NCBI GenBank assembly: GCA_905221605.1 | Contig: CAJNDS010000258.1 | Location: 338,001-402,000 of the forward strand | Direction: 5' to 3' | DNA length: 64,000 bases | From: Symbiodinium natans | Lineage: Eukaryota; Sar; Dinophyceae; Suessiales; Symbiodiniaceae | Shown here: positions 35,901 to 47,472 of the stretch, piece after piece | How positions within the stretch are numbered: the first letter of the stretch is position 1 | Layout of the letters: every line of letters begins with the position of its first letter | Position numbers and translations under genes: made by a program | The notes under the pieces: model-generated | What the model saw: only the letters and a program-made list of their open reading frames with translations | Databases searched by the model: none | What the model was told of the DNA's origin: nothing

Positions 35901-36727
35901 CAAAGGCCACAGCCCCGCTGCGAAGCAATCTTCGACCGTGTGCCGGGGAGCTAGCTTGGAGTCTGTGGGGGGCGGCCATAACTGTGTGGTGGCTTGTAAT
36001 TGGAGTGTCGCACAGTTCGCTTCATGCGCTAAAGCGGGACTGGCTCATACGCGGAATCGCTAGCTGCCACTCGTAGCTTAGAACTGGCAGATGTCATCAG
36101 CTGCAGACAGCTTTGCTGAAAGCAATCTGAAAGCAGAAAGAACCATGCTTCCCTCACTCTGGTTGACAACTCACTACAGCAGGACTGGCAATCACAATGG
36201 CTTGAAGTTGTGATCCATCCTGAGCTGCCTCATGGATTTCTCGAAGAGCCCTGTGAGCTTTGAAGGCTTCGTTCTATAAAGTGAAGGTTAAGTGAGGCTT
36301 TGGTGGCCGGGGCTGCAGGCCACCTTTGCTACGAGTCGCTAAGCCAGGAAGATATCTGGGGGACTTCCAGACTTGGGAGTTGGGTTGTAGCTCGATCTTG
36401 GGAATCCTGTGGAGCCCCTTCACTTGGTAGCTACAACTGAGACTATGAAAATATTTGTGTGGGCATGATCGCCCTTCTGCTCTGTCTGTTTCACTTTTGC
36501 TCAAGAGAATCTCGACAAGAACGAGCAGCGTGCGTCGTCCCCAAACTCCTCTCCCATAACAGCCAGATTTGCAGCAAGCTGAAAACCGCTCCTCTCCCCC
36601 GAACCCCCTCCCAACCTCCACAAGATTGACAGGAACCCCCAATTACTCGCAAACCGTCCAAACGGCACCAAGTGGCAGGGGGGTAGGCTGTCTGTTCAAT
36701 AGGCAAGCTGTCGAATCCCGCCGTGGT
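32975..36727. other. Intergenic or unresolved
   Basis: Contains the foldback 34154-34222, an AT palindromic patch at 34398-34455, small TGCTAGAG repeats at 35500-35535 and no firm gene. A minus open frame at 36274-36642 has no recognisable motif. Confidence 0.4.
34154..34222. repeat. Foldback element with a diverged second copy
   Basis: Ends ACCTTGGGGAT and ATCCCCATTAAGGT pair. A diverged copy of the same unit lies at 47473-47558 (shared words CAAATGA, CCCTAT/CCCTGT, GCTACTA, AATCC, GGTATAT/GGATATGACC). Confidence 0.7.
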
Positions 36728-39700
36728 TCAAGTACGTGTCAATATCCCTGGGCCTTGGCGAAGAAAGCTGCCCCTGCTTGCATGAGGGTCATGTCCGTGG
36801 AGGGTCAGAAATTCGAGGTTCTTGGAGTCCTTCTTGTAAAGCCTTCTTGTCAGCTGCATATAACTTCTGAATGACTCGACTCGCAGTGGACTCGAGGGGT
36901 AAGTGAACTCAATCTCGGAGCCGGGAGAGGCGCGCCGTTGTTCCCCCCGCTTTCTTCCGAGGCCCTTGGGAGGAAACCCTAAACTCCCAAACCCTTATAC
37001 CCTAAACCCTAAACCCTAAACCCTAAACCCTAATTAGCTGATTGCCAGTGGAGTTGCATCGCCTCCATGAGCTCGACGTACCTCAGTTCTCAGATCTCTT
37101 TGAGACCAGAACCCCCCCCCCCCACCCTTATTGGGACGCCCTATAGCCTTATAAGCCTGTAGACCGTCATAAAACTGACACCAACATTCCTAAGAAAGAC
37201 ACCCAATGTAAGAGGAGTAACACCCCGCCCCCTTACCCCCCCCCTCCTCCCCCTCTCCCCGCCCCGGGAAGAACTCTGCCACTGAGAGACCGTGTGCCGA
37301 TCGTCTGGAAGTTCTTCTCAGTGTAGGCTCTCTTAGCCTCTGAAATTCAAAGGAGGGGGATTCCGAAAAATAGGGGGTACCCTTTCTCGGGCGGCCCCCT
37401 GGAAATGTATATTCTGTTTGGCCTATTTTGGGAAATGCCCTCTATCAACAGAGGGCTGCAAAATCTGTTGTGTTAACGGAAGGTGTGTGCGCGTTGTGTT
37501 GAGGGACAACCGGCTCAGCTTTGGGGGGGCGGCTCAGAGCCTTGACTTTGTTGTGTTCTGGGGGGGAAGGGGTCACGTCAGAACAGAAACAGCTCCCCAA
37601 ACCCTATAAACCCTAAATCCGAAACCCCTAATTCAACCCTCCCCGTCCCTCTGCGTCACTCACGGCTGGGGGGCCTCTTCTGCAGAAACGAACTCCACGA
37701 AACCGATGCCCGACGGGCGGCCGGAGTCGTCCATCTTGCGGGCTGTGTTTGGGGTTTTAGGGCTTTAGGGTTTGAGAGGTTTAGGGTTTAGGGTTTATAG
37801 GGTTTAGGGTGGCTGAGAAGGTTCGAAACCAGAATCTGTGTTTTCAAGGCTACCGGTTACTGAGGGCTCGAGGTTCAGAGTAGAGCAGAGAATTGCAGCT
37901 TCCAAGCTTCGATTTTCAGACCAAGGCCCATCAAAGAGAACCTCAACCCATCTCACATCCCAGGTCGAGTACTTCAAGTCTCACTGCCATACGACCCGAA
38001 CGTCTAGAGAGGCCTTCAGATGAATCCTCCCGGTCATCTGGTAGCCAGCGAAGAACGCTCTCACCTGTACGTTTGAGCGCCAAGGAATTTCTCAGAACAT
38101 GCGGAGCCTGTATGGTACTCAGCATGATGTCGGAATAACCACCACAGGAAGCAGCAGGTGTGGCAAAATTGGAATGCTCCGCCAACTCAAGCTCAAGATG
38201 CGCCGCACCCGCGGCTTCAGACAAACGCTCCCAATCCCAAGCTGCAGGGCGGCCTCGACCCCCAGACCCCTTGAATCCACAAGGAACGTTCAAAGAGTCC
38301 ACCTTGTATAACTGTCTTTAAAGAAGCTGGGTATTTCTTCGTAACAAGTCGTATTTGCTATAAAGCCACCTTAGGACTCCACAGAAAGGTAGGGGGGGCG
38401 GGGGGCAGTCTTGGAGGATTCAGGGGGGGGAGGGGGGGGGGGGGGGCAGGGGCGGCGTGGTCACCTCGTCCTCGGTCGCCGAGAATGGCAGTCCCTGGAG
38501 TCTGAGGCCTCGGTCGCCGCACTTTTCTGTAGAAGTCTTCAGATACAGATTATGGAGACTGTCTTTTTTGAGGGAGGGGGGGGGGGGGGGGGCTTAGGGT
38601 TTTGGAGACGCTTAAGATTCAGATGCTTGCAGAAACTTCTTTCTAAATCCGGGTTTAAGGTTCACGGTTTTGGGGAGGGGGGGGGGGGCGGGAGACTGAC
38701 ATGCATCGATGGCTTTGCAAGCTCTTCCGTGGTGACTAATTGGTCCAGTTCATTAGGAGGTGCTCACTGCAGACTGTGAGGGGGGCCAGGAGAACGGAAG
38801 TGTGCTTCTACCCTCGGCTCCAACCTCTGCAAGTTCACAGAGAAATAACTTGCCGGGTGCGTGCGTCTCGGGTATCTTATAGAGCCCTGCTGCCGCAGAG
38901 TCCATTGAGGTGGAGGGTTGAGGGCACACTCTGAAAATGGCATGCATGTGACGTGCGAGAAAGGGAGAAGAGATAGAGATCCTTAAATTGCAAAGACGGA
39001 GAGACCAAGTCGTGGCCTCAAAAACCAAGACCCCAAAGCAAGACAACAGAACCACCTCGAGAACACCGTCTTGATGCCAGTGGAGGGGCAGTTGTTGGAA
39101 GGGGGCCGTGCGCCACCGCCTTTTCCTGGATTGCGGGGGCAAGGCGACCATTGCGGCGAATTTCATTTTTCCCGAATCCATGGAATCCAAAGTGCAAACC
39201 CGAAGACCCACTCCCTCAGGTGTTGTGCTGGCTCGAGTCCTACCTCAGTTTGCTGAAGGCTTTGGTGTTCGGGGCTTCGTTGCTTGGGGTTTCCCTAAAG
39301 CCTAAACCCTAAACCCTACACCCTAAACCCTAAATCTTGAGGAGGCGCCTTTGCCTCCACCGCCTCCTCCCCAGCCACCTTTGCCGCCTCCCCAGGCGCC
39401 AACGCCCCAGTCGCCTGCGCCTGTGCAGTCTTTTGCAGGGGGGGGGGGGGGGGGGGGACTTGCAGTACTTGGAGGTTCATGATACTTATTCACCAATTCG
39501 AACTGTACTTGTAACCCACTTATAAACCTGTTAAGTACCCCAAGATTGTTAGAAGTACAGTTCTAAGTACAGTCATAATTGGTCTCCAAGTAGGGTCTCT
39601 ATTCCCATTTCTACGCGTATCCACCAGTACAAGGAAGCAGACAGCCAGCCAAAACCAAGCCTCAACGGTCACAGCCGCAGGCTTGACTGAGAGCATGAAA

Positions 39701-42700
39701 CTGCACATTCCGATCACCAATGTCCAAAATGGAATATATATATATATATATACATATATATTATTATCTTATACATTTCATGCATGTATATACACATGCA
39801 TATGTGCATACATGTCTATCTATAAGCTGTTTAGCATACAGGTTTGTTCTGCTACCACTCGTCTGAGAAGCCTCCCATGCCGCCGGCGCCACCGCCGAGC
39901 CCGCCAAGCGCGCTCACCAGGAGCTGCATCACCTATAGGGCGCCAGTTTGAGGGCTTTCAGAGAGGAGCCCTGAGCCCTAAAGCACTACATACAAAACAG
40001 TACAAGCAGAACTGTAAAGGATACGCAGCCAGTGGCTCCAAAATACTTAGTGAAGGGGATTCTGTCAGGTTAATGGCTGCTTGCCGTACCCTGCGGTCGG
40101 GCGACGTCCATCATGCCCCCTTTGCCACCGCCGGGGGCGCCACCGCCCTTCATTCCCATGCCCATGCCTGGCACGTGCGCATGAAATGATTGAGGGTAGC
40201 GATCCTGGTTCAGGGGTGTCCAGTCTTAGGGGGTGTTGCTTTGTCATGGTTCTGGACATCTGAGACTAAGCCTCAAGCCTCAAGCCCTGACGCAATAGAT
40301 CCAAACATTCGGTACAACTCAATGCTCATTCCATAAAAAAACAGAAAGTCCTGAATCAACTTGAATGCCCCGGAGCCCCTGAAAAAGCCTTAGGCCCTAG
40401 AAGCCCTCACTCGCCTTTGAGCATCGCGCCCTTGCCGTTCGACTTTGGCATGGCAAACTGGACCGTCACCTTTCAACACGCGGATGCTGCAGTATAAGAC
40501 ATGGGGTGCTCTTTTTCTGTTGTACACCAGACGATGAGCCACATGGGCGTAGATATATATATATATATATCTCTCTCTCTCTCTCTCTCTCTCTTGTTCT
40601 CTCTCCCAAGAGTGCCAAGAGCCCAAGTCACGGGGGAGACCAGGCTCTGGGGAACGTTGCCGTTCCTCGGCTCAGGGGGCGTTGAGGATTCGGCGGGGGG
40701 GGAGTGGAGGGTTCGGCCTGGGGGGGGGGGGGGGTTTTCAGGATTCCGAGTCGCTGTGGTTCGGCTCAAGGAGAGCTTCCCTCTCTAAGCCAGCAGAAGG
40801 CATTTCATAAGGCGGACTCTCTGAAGACTTGAGCTCCAAAAACCTTTATGGCAACTTTAGGTGCAGTTGTTGGATTGGACAAATACAGGGTTCAGGATTC
40901 ACCCTTTACAGGCCGGGATATTGCAGCTTCCCTTCCTGTAGAGGCCCCGACACCTAGCAAGCGCCCAGAGATCCGCAACCTGCCAAGGTTCACATGCTCC
41001 ACGATCCACTTGGCATCATCCACCGTGGTCATCGTGACCTCGTATACGCTGGAAACTCTAGAGCGTGCCGACCCATGGAGCTTCCGGGCTCCCCTGTAGC
41101 CACGAGTTTCAAGAGATTGGGCTGAAGGTGGGTTGAGTTTCTCCGCTGTGCTAACTTCCCCTGCCGCGCGACGATGGCGGCTGCAGCCTCTTTGCCTGCG
41201 AGCACTGGCAGCACGTTCACGTCCTTCACCTTGGATTGTGGGCAATGAAGATATGGCATCTTATCCTCAGGAAAATGAGAGTCTAAGCTACTGAGAGCCA
41301 TGCCTACAGGACCCAATATCAGGGTTTAGGTCATATTGCACGGGCCGCCCTTCTGGGAGCTGAATGTTGCGCATTCGTAAGTGTGGTGCCTGGACTTTTC
41401 GGCACGTGATTGCTCTGAATCTTCAGGCTGGCGAGTCACCGTGCCATACTGACCAAAAATGGATCTGGCGAAGTCGTTCGTGCAGTCTTTGGGGAGGCCG
41501 GTAATGAAGAGAGCTTCACTTGGCGGGTTTTGCCTTGGCTGTGAAACCTCTTCGATGTGAGGAGAAGACTCAAGGACAAGCAGGATACGCCACGCCTCAT
41601 TCTGCTCTTGCTCACCAACACAAAGCAAGATTGGCCCCAAAGATCAGGCAAGATGCATCATGGCACATACACTAACTACAAAACGGGCCCCAAACAACTA
41701 ACCGGGTGCACAGATGCTTAAGCCAAACCTGCGGTCGAACACAGTGGACTCGAAGCGCTCGCCCCTAGAGACGTTGTTGCATGGGACAAGTGATGCCATG
41801 AACCCTCTATTCGCTCCCTACAGACTTCTCCCAAAGCAAGTGTAGTGTAGAGTAGATACTATTAACAGTACAGAGTTTATAAGGTTTTGTGTAAATCAAG
41901 GTCCTCTGTGGCGCGACGGCGGAGGTCCGTGCAAACCCGGAAGCGGAGGTCCACGAAGTTGGGCTCCTGCCAGGGCACCTCAGGGGCCGATTTCCGCAGT
42001 GCACAGGGATTTTAGTCGGACTGATCGACGCTTCGGTGTAATCTTGGGCTTGGTCGCTTGGTCGCTTGCCCTTGCCGAGCTCCAGAATTGAAGAGGCAAC
42101 ATCACACACATCACACACCCACAGCCCGAAGCACATCAAGGGCACGTCCCCGCAGACCCCTCAAACCCCAAGACCTCGGAGCCCCTCACAAGAACTCCTC
42201 AGGAACTCTTTTCAAAAGCTCCTCACAAACTCCTCAAAAGAACTCCTCACAAGAACTCCTCAAAAGAACTCCTGAACCCAACCCCAGCTCCCAGGAGGCG
42301 CTTTCAAGTCGATGAAGGCCTGGAGCGGCTTCTGGAGCCCGGCCTCAGCTTCCCAAAAGGCTTTCGGGGTCTGAAGTTATTTTTAGGGTTTATAGTTATG
42401 CAGGCTTTTTGGTAGGGTTCGGGCAGTTGAGGCTTTAGGACTTTTAGGACTTTAGGCTTTTTACTTCCATATTTGCAGTCCTTTTGAGAGACCTTCTGGA
42501 GCGACGCTGGGGCTTGAGTTCAGCTGCGTGCGAGACGAAGTGTTGGGCCGAGCTTTTGGCTTTTGCTTTTTCGCGCACTTTTCACAGAATGCCAGAACAC
42601 TGACCTCCAACGCCCTTTATAGGAACTCGAAAGCGCGCACGGACACAAGATCCTGCATTCTGGAAGCAATAGAAGCGCAGTCTTCCCAATCAGGGTCCCG

Positions 42701-43190
42701 TTGTATCATAAAGACCCCAAAAGAGGACCCTATGATTGAGAGAACTACCGACTACCCAGAAAGTGGCGCCTTGATGACTTGGGCATTCAGCAGCTGCTCG
42801 AGAGCGACATAGCCTGCCCCCTGCCGATGCTGGAATTCGCAAAAACGAATTAAGGCACCCGCCTTTTTTTGACTCTCGACCATCTTCTTGGAGTCTGATG
42901 CGCGGGTTCCGGGCTCAAGATCTTCCGGGTGCCACTTCTGGGCTTGAGGCGGCCTTCGCCTTTGAAGAGCATGGATTCCGGCTTAAGCAGGCGGAGCTCC
43001 CGGAGTGGCCCAGCAAAGCCCCTTTTAAAAAATCCGGCATTCCCGATCTCCACATCAGGCCCGTGCCTGGTCCGCCTGCAGCAGAGGAGCCATGGCCTCG
43101 AGCACCTCCTGCATTTCGCTTGGAGGGTGCGTTTGGGTTTTAAGGGCTAATTGAGGAGCCTCAGACATGAATCTCCCAATCCCTCAAATC

Positions 43191-43230
<40 letters not shown>

Positions 43231-43432
43231 AAATCGATACCCCTTTCAACAAAACAGGCATCTCTATACTCCCCTTAGAACCTGAATAAAAAAAATATAA
43301 ACCTTTTTGTTAAAGGGGGGGATAGAGATCTGACTGCAGGAGCCTGCTGCAGCTTCGAGAAGGTCTCCTGAGACACGCCGAGGCTCTCCAAGGCCTCGCT
43401 GGAAAGGCCAGTGGCTCGGCACTTCGCTAGGG
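36728..43432 (-). CDS. RNA-binding protein with two RRM domains, about 19 exons
   Basis: Exons (minus): 43432-43344, 43108-43067, 42937-42770, 42370-42302, 41978-41937, about 41538-41440, 41229-41173, 41038-40992, 40665-40632, 40469-40415, 40167-40090, 39932-39918 (15 nt), 39420-39349, 38526-38465, 38064-38014, 37734-37675, 37337-37291, 37081-37039, 36964-36728. Phases agree at every join. RRM1 starts ALFITGLPKDC, continues VKDVNVLP and DAKWIVEHV, and ends NGNVPQSL..VTVQFA. A Gly/Met/Trp-rich linker follows. RRM2 starts LRLQGLPFSATEDE, then VRAFFAGY, RNP1 GRPSGIGFVEF, and FQTIGTRYVEL. RRM pairs of this kind bind single-stranded RNA, so a role in splicing or mRNA handling is inferred. Donors: about 10 GC, 1 GA, 7 GT. 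The start codon lies further upstream (possibly past 44063); the last exon and its TGA at 36728 are the least certain. Confidence 0.8.
36965..37038 (-). other. 74-nt intron made largely of TTTAGGG
   Basis: GC donor GCTAATTAGGG, four TTTAGGG units and degenerate ones, then CCTCCCAAG acceptor. It separates the RRM2 end exon from the candidate last exon. Confidence 0.65.
37748..37812. repeat. TTTAGGG-type tract at an intron 3' end
   Basis: Degenerate units that read CCCTAAA on the coding strand, directly before the RNP1 exon of the RRM gene. Confidence 0.85.
39299..39334. repeat. CCCTAAA tract at an intron 5' end
   Basis: Five units reading TTTAGGG on the coding strand, about 15 bases after the Gly/Trp-rich exon 39420-39349. 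Confidence 0.9.
39492..39583. repeat. Foldback element inside an intron
   Basis: Ends ACCAATT and AATTGGT; inner arms ACTGTACTT and AAGTACAGT. It lies in intron 39421-39917 of the RRM gene, next to a poly-G run. Confidence 0.85.
40550..40597. repeat. (TA)n(TC)n microsatellite
   Basis: TA run followed by TC run inside intron 40470-40631 of the RRM gene. A TA/ATAC-rich patch also lies at 39733-39760. Confidence 0.95.
42178..42278. repeat. Degenerate tandem repeat (AAGAACTCCTCA)
   Basis: Six to seven irregular copies of a 12-16 base unit containing ACTCCTCA, in an intron of the RRM gene. Confidence 0.7.
43240..43330. repeat. Foldback element inside an intron
   Basis: Nested inverted repeat: CCCCTTTCAACAAAA pairs with TTTTTGTTAAAGGGG, and CATCTCTAT with ATAGAGAT. 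It lies in intron 43109-43343 beside a C run and an A run. Confidence 0.75.
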
Positions 43433-43479
43433 CTTTGGGGGGATCTGATGTGCAGCTTTTCCCCTTTTAATGCCTTTTT

Positions 43480-43582
43480 AGTACCTTTTCGGTACCTTTT
43501 CGTACCCTTTTGGTACCTTTCTGTACCCTCTAGTACATTTTCGTACCTTGAAGTCCCTTCTAAGTACCTTTTCGTACCTGAG
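43480..43582. repeat. Degenerate GTACCTTTTC tandem repeat
   Basis: About eight copies of an 11-14 base unit with core TAGTACCTTTTCGGTACC, each holding one or two GTAC palindromes. Confidence 0.8.
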
Positions 43583-43965
43583 GGCCTTTAGGGTTCAGAG
43601 GGGAGGTTGTTGAGCCAAGAGTACGTGATTGCCATTGATCACCGAGGTGGTACTGTGCCGTGACACTTTCACCCAGCATAAAGTGTCCTGAAGTGCCTGA
43701 TGCCTGATGCAGAGTGATGGGCTGCTAGATCCCAGATCCCAGTGCCTTGTCCGATTCAAGTTTGTGGCGACTTCATCCGGATGCCGTTGAACAAGAGTAG
43801 ACTGCCGACATTCCCTCATTCCCCACCCCCCCCCCCCTAGCCTGAAGGGGGTTTTCAAGGCCTGCTGAATCACTGAAGCGCTACACCCTGTACACCCACC
43901 CCACCACCAAAACCCAAACCCCGAAAACTCTCAAAAAGTGTGAAAGAACGCCCCCCGGGTCGTGC

Positions 43966-44063
43966 CTGGATCGAGTTGGCAGTCAGGCAGCAGTGCAGGT
44001 GTCTCGTAGATGTGTTGAGCACTTCGAAGGAGATGTCTTCCAGCTGCGTGTCGCTTAGCAGAC
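43966..44063 (-). CDS. Candidate upstream exon of the RRM gene
   Basis: Acceptor GCAGAAAAG, then GT completing a codon and 32 codons, ending at a GC donor after ATCCAG. It codes LLSDTQLEDISFEVLNTSTR then HLHCCLTANSIQ. It is on the same strand as the RRM gene and about 530 bases upstream of its first mapped exon. Its phase-0 end does not fit the phase-1 start of 43432, so at least one exon would lie between, or it belongs to another gene. Confidence 0.45.
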
Positions 44064-44069
44064 CTTTTC

Positions 44070-46040
44070 TGCAAATAGAAGTGTCGGCAAGGGCGAAAAA
44101 AGCCCATGACGATTCGAGGCAGTTCCCTTGGTTCCAAAAAGAGCGTTCCCAAGAACGTCTCTCGAGCCTCAAACCCTTTTAGGCTCGCTTTCTCATTGAG
44201 CACTTCAAGACTTCGCGACTTCAAATTTGTTTTTGAATCATGTGCGGCGTTGCGCTGAGACACAAATTGGCTGCAAGGCTGCAAGTGAATGAGCACTTGG
44301 CAGCATCAACAACCCTTTTTGCATTGCCTCACTGATCAACGCAGGCAACGCAAAACATATGTCAGGCCAACATCCGCCCGCAGCCCTGGAGCGACGTTTG
44401 TGCGAAAACCTTCGGCTCTGCCACCGGGCCGCAATACTTCTTCTGCGACGGCCGGACGATGAGGCCGGCTCCTCTTCTCGGTCCCCGGGGGTTAGAGAGG
44501 CGTGAAGCCCCGAAAAAGGGTTGCGGCCTCACACCGTAAGTGATTCCTAGGAGGACGAAGAACCTTTTTTTACGGAGCCTGCATTGGACTCAGGCTTTTA
44601 AGCACATGGATGCTATGCACCAAGTGGCCGGGTTCTGCCAGTTACTCGTAGGAAAACTTCACCATCCGAGGCCATCTACATGAAAGCATATGAAAGCCTC
44701 GACCACCCTCATGACGCCATGGATCATCTTGGTCCACATCGTTTTATAAGAACTTGCGTAGACCAACCAGAATCCGCCCCACAACCGGCACCTGGCGGCA
44801 GCTGTGGGTCCAGGACCCAGAGGCCCTTCCAGGGGCCGCAGCGGGCCTCTGTGGATTGGGGGATTCGTTTCGGGGAGCTCCGTTAAAGTTCTGCTGCTTT
44901 TGTGCCTTTCAGACACTTGCTGCTTATAGTCACTCTGCAGGGGCGAGCATAAACTTCACTCCAGTTCACCTCTTTGCTTGTGCAATTCTGTACCTGAGTA
45001 CTGGCATCCGAACGATTGATGTAATCCGCAATATGCCGCTTGTGAAAATGGATTGCAACTCCATCTCTACAGTGCCATCACAACCAAACGGGCCTGGAAG
45101 GCACAGGGAACCTCATCGAATCCAAGCTTGGCGGCCACCGCCTCCGCCGCCCTCGGCGAGATGCAGCCGCAGCCATCGGAAAGGCAGAAGCGTCCTAAGG
45201 GGTTTGGGGTTTAGGGTTTTGGGTCTTGGGGTTTAGGGTTCAGGGCTTGGGGTTTAGGGTGTTGGGTTGGAGTTTGCCCTCTAACCCCTGAACCCATGCG
45301 CTGCGTTCGGGGCTTGTCTGGGTCGCACCCTGCTTCTTGCTCGAAAGGCAAGCCTAAGGTATACACTCATCTTTTGTAACTTCTCCCCAAACTGCTCTTG
45401 AAACAACTGGCCAGAACAAGCACGGCGCATTCATTTTGATATTTTCAATTCCATAGGCCCCCAGTTGCTGACAGACCCACTTCCACCCTCCCCCTCAACC
45501 CCTCAACCCCCCAACTGCAGCGGCTTGAGTCCGAAACCAAGTATCCTTGCGAGTCCCAAAGGTCATCTTCCTCGCGAACGGCCAAGCAGATATCCGCCCG
45601 GGTCTCGGAAAACGAGAGCTGCAGCCGCTGATTGAATTTGCAAAGAGTCATGTCCTGCAAAGCTTCTGCAAATAGCGCCCAAGTGCTGAGTCATGATCTC
45701 TTTTCTTCTATACACCTTGATTGCGCAGGCAAGAACAAGTATGCACGGCTGCGACTACACACTGACCTTGAATGCGCAACTCTGAACTCGTAGGTGCAGG
45801 CGTTAAGCCGTTAAACCTTCAACATTGGTGTGGCAGCATGCGTGTCTTCCTTTATGAAGGTATCCCGACGTGTCCACGACGCAATCAAAATAATGCAGGG
45901 CAATGGGGCAGAAAAGAATCGCGACAACACGGTCTCTTGATTTCAGCTGCAGGGCCATGTCTAGGTCTAGCCCACATTCCAAGCCCTGCCCCTTTAAGCT
46001 CCTCCAACTCCTGAACCTAAGTACAATACAGGCGCCGGGT
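44070..46040. other. Mostly unresolved; one candidate exon
   Basis: A minus-strand candidate exon, 45151-45112, codes AAEAVAAKLGFDE between GCCGAG and donor GTTCCC, and its upstream side carries CCCTAAA-type sequence (45199-45262, TTTAGGG on plus). Nothing else is supported. Confidence 0.35.

Positions 46041-46042
<2 letters not shown>

Positions 46043-46135
<93 letters not shown>
46043..46135. repeat. (CAG)31 trinucleotide repeat
   Basis: Uninterrupted CAG units, about 31 copies, coding Ser, Gln or Ala runs in three frames. No exon borders were found around it. Confidence 0.97.
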
Positions 46136-46137
<2 letters not shown>

Positions 46138-46870
46138 CAGTCGCCGGCAGTCTCGCAGCTCTTGTCGTGAGAATACAACCGGAGGAGCACCAGAACTCCC
46201 GGGCGTCCTGATTGGCTTCCAGGGGAACCAGCTCGTCCCACACCGCTTTCACAGTGCAGTCCTTCCGGTCTTGCTTGGGGCGTTCGTCATCTGTGTGTGC
46301 CTCTAAGTGGCACTACTGCCAGGGCGTGTGTTCGTATTCGAAGTCAACTCGAACACTACCATGTAGAGCGCTTTGCGATGGCATCTGACGATGCTGAAGG
46401 GTGGAGTGAGTGCGGAATGAGGATCGGAGGTCCACTTGTACCCTCATGCAAATCGAAACCTCAAAACCAGAAGGCCCCTTGAGCTGTCCCCTTTAAACTG
46501 TAGGCAGCCTGAAAACTAACGCCGCAAGCTCCCGGCTCCCCGTCCCCCCTTCCCCAAAAAAATCCAAAACTGAACTCGCTCCTCCAAGCCGAAGCCTTTC
46601 TCTGCAAAGTAGGTGATCTGGTCCGGCACCTAGTCAAGAGAGTAAGTTGCGAGTTGTGAGAGGTGTGGCTGAGGTCAATCATGGTCAACCCACACCCAAA
46701 CTAACATTCTCCGGATTCATGCAAAGCCCCATGATGTCGCTGGTGCTCAATGCCATGCTTCGGGCAGGCCGAAGGATGTTTCAGGGCTTGGACTGGCCAG
46801 ATGACCTCTACGTAGGATATTGGGCACTCCAGATGCTGAACGGGTTTAAGCCGCCGGGGCTGCAGAACTC

Positions 46871-47400
46871 AGTAGCGTGAATCCGGCAAGGGAATAATTG
46901 GCGTGAATCACCGGGAGAAAGCGGCGTGAACATGCATCAAAGTGGGTAGCCCAGACCGGGCAAAAGAGTAGCGTGAGCCCCCGGAGCCCAAAGCAGCGTG
47001 AATTCAGCCTTGACAGGGGGAGGGCTTCAACGATAGCTGACGGCACGTCAGCCCGTGCAAAGCCGTTGACGGCGAAAGCCAGCAGCTCGAGCGCCGGGTC
47101 GTCGAGGAGCAACTTGTACTAGTAGTGGTCAACCGTGCCCCCGAAAGGCCTGGTGTGGACCCTCGCTTGGCGCTCCGGAGCGACTCCGCAACCTGTTGGA
47201 CCGACAGATTGACGGCCTCGGCCGGCTCATGGTTCAACACCACTGCGGGTATCTCCCGGCGCCGATTGGATGAGTTACGTTAAACGCCAGGGGTGAATCT
47301 GTCAAAGTGGGCAGCACGAAACGCCGCCAAAAACGGTAGCAATCTCCCAAGAGTAGCGTGAAGTGGGGAATGTGCCCTGGTAGCTTGAATCGTGAGCATG
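46871..47400. repeat. Array of GCGTGA repeats with ~24-bp spacing
   Basis: GCGTGA occurs at 46875, 46901, 46924, 46971 and 46996 (steps 26, 23, 47, 25), usually as AGTAGCGTGAA. Degenerate copies continue at 47292, 47314, 47339, 47356 and 47383. Both flanks contain TCAAAGTGGGYAGC and AAGAGTAGCGTGA in the same order. The array surrounds a broken reverse-transcriptase fragment. Confidence 0.75.
47003..47276 (-). pseudogene. LINE-type reverse transcriptase fragment, broken
   Basis: Minus strand, two frames. The first reads RREIPAVVLNHEPAEAV, then ESLRSAKRGSTPGLSGAR, the conserved N-terminal RT motif (RG(S)xPGxSG). A frameshift near 47130 and an in-frame TAG follow, after which LLLDDPALELLAFAVN and ADVPSAIVEALPLSRL continue the same RT family. 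The similarity stops at 47003, where the GCGTGA array begins; the catalytic YxDD part is absent. This is a dead, truncated copy of a non-LTR retrotransposon. Confidence 0.65.
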
Positions 47401-47472
47401 TGCCCCAGAAACCCCATCAATCGTATAATAAAGGCATCCTACATTCAAATCAAAGGCTTGGTCATCCGGGGA

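Noticed and set aside
39851-39917. Gly-rich reading ending in GGFSDEW as an exon of the RRM gene
   Set aside because: Phases do not fit its neighbours, while a GTGAGC donor at 39917 gives a 15-nt exon that fits both sides.
40745-40772. Possible relict of the dinoflagellate spliced leader (ends CGGCTCAAG)
   Set aside because: Only the last nine bases fit; the conserved CCATTTTGG part is missing and no coding start follows.
46043-46135. CAG repeat as a polyglutamine exon
   Set aside because: No splice borders or flanking coding sequence were found in the Gln frame.
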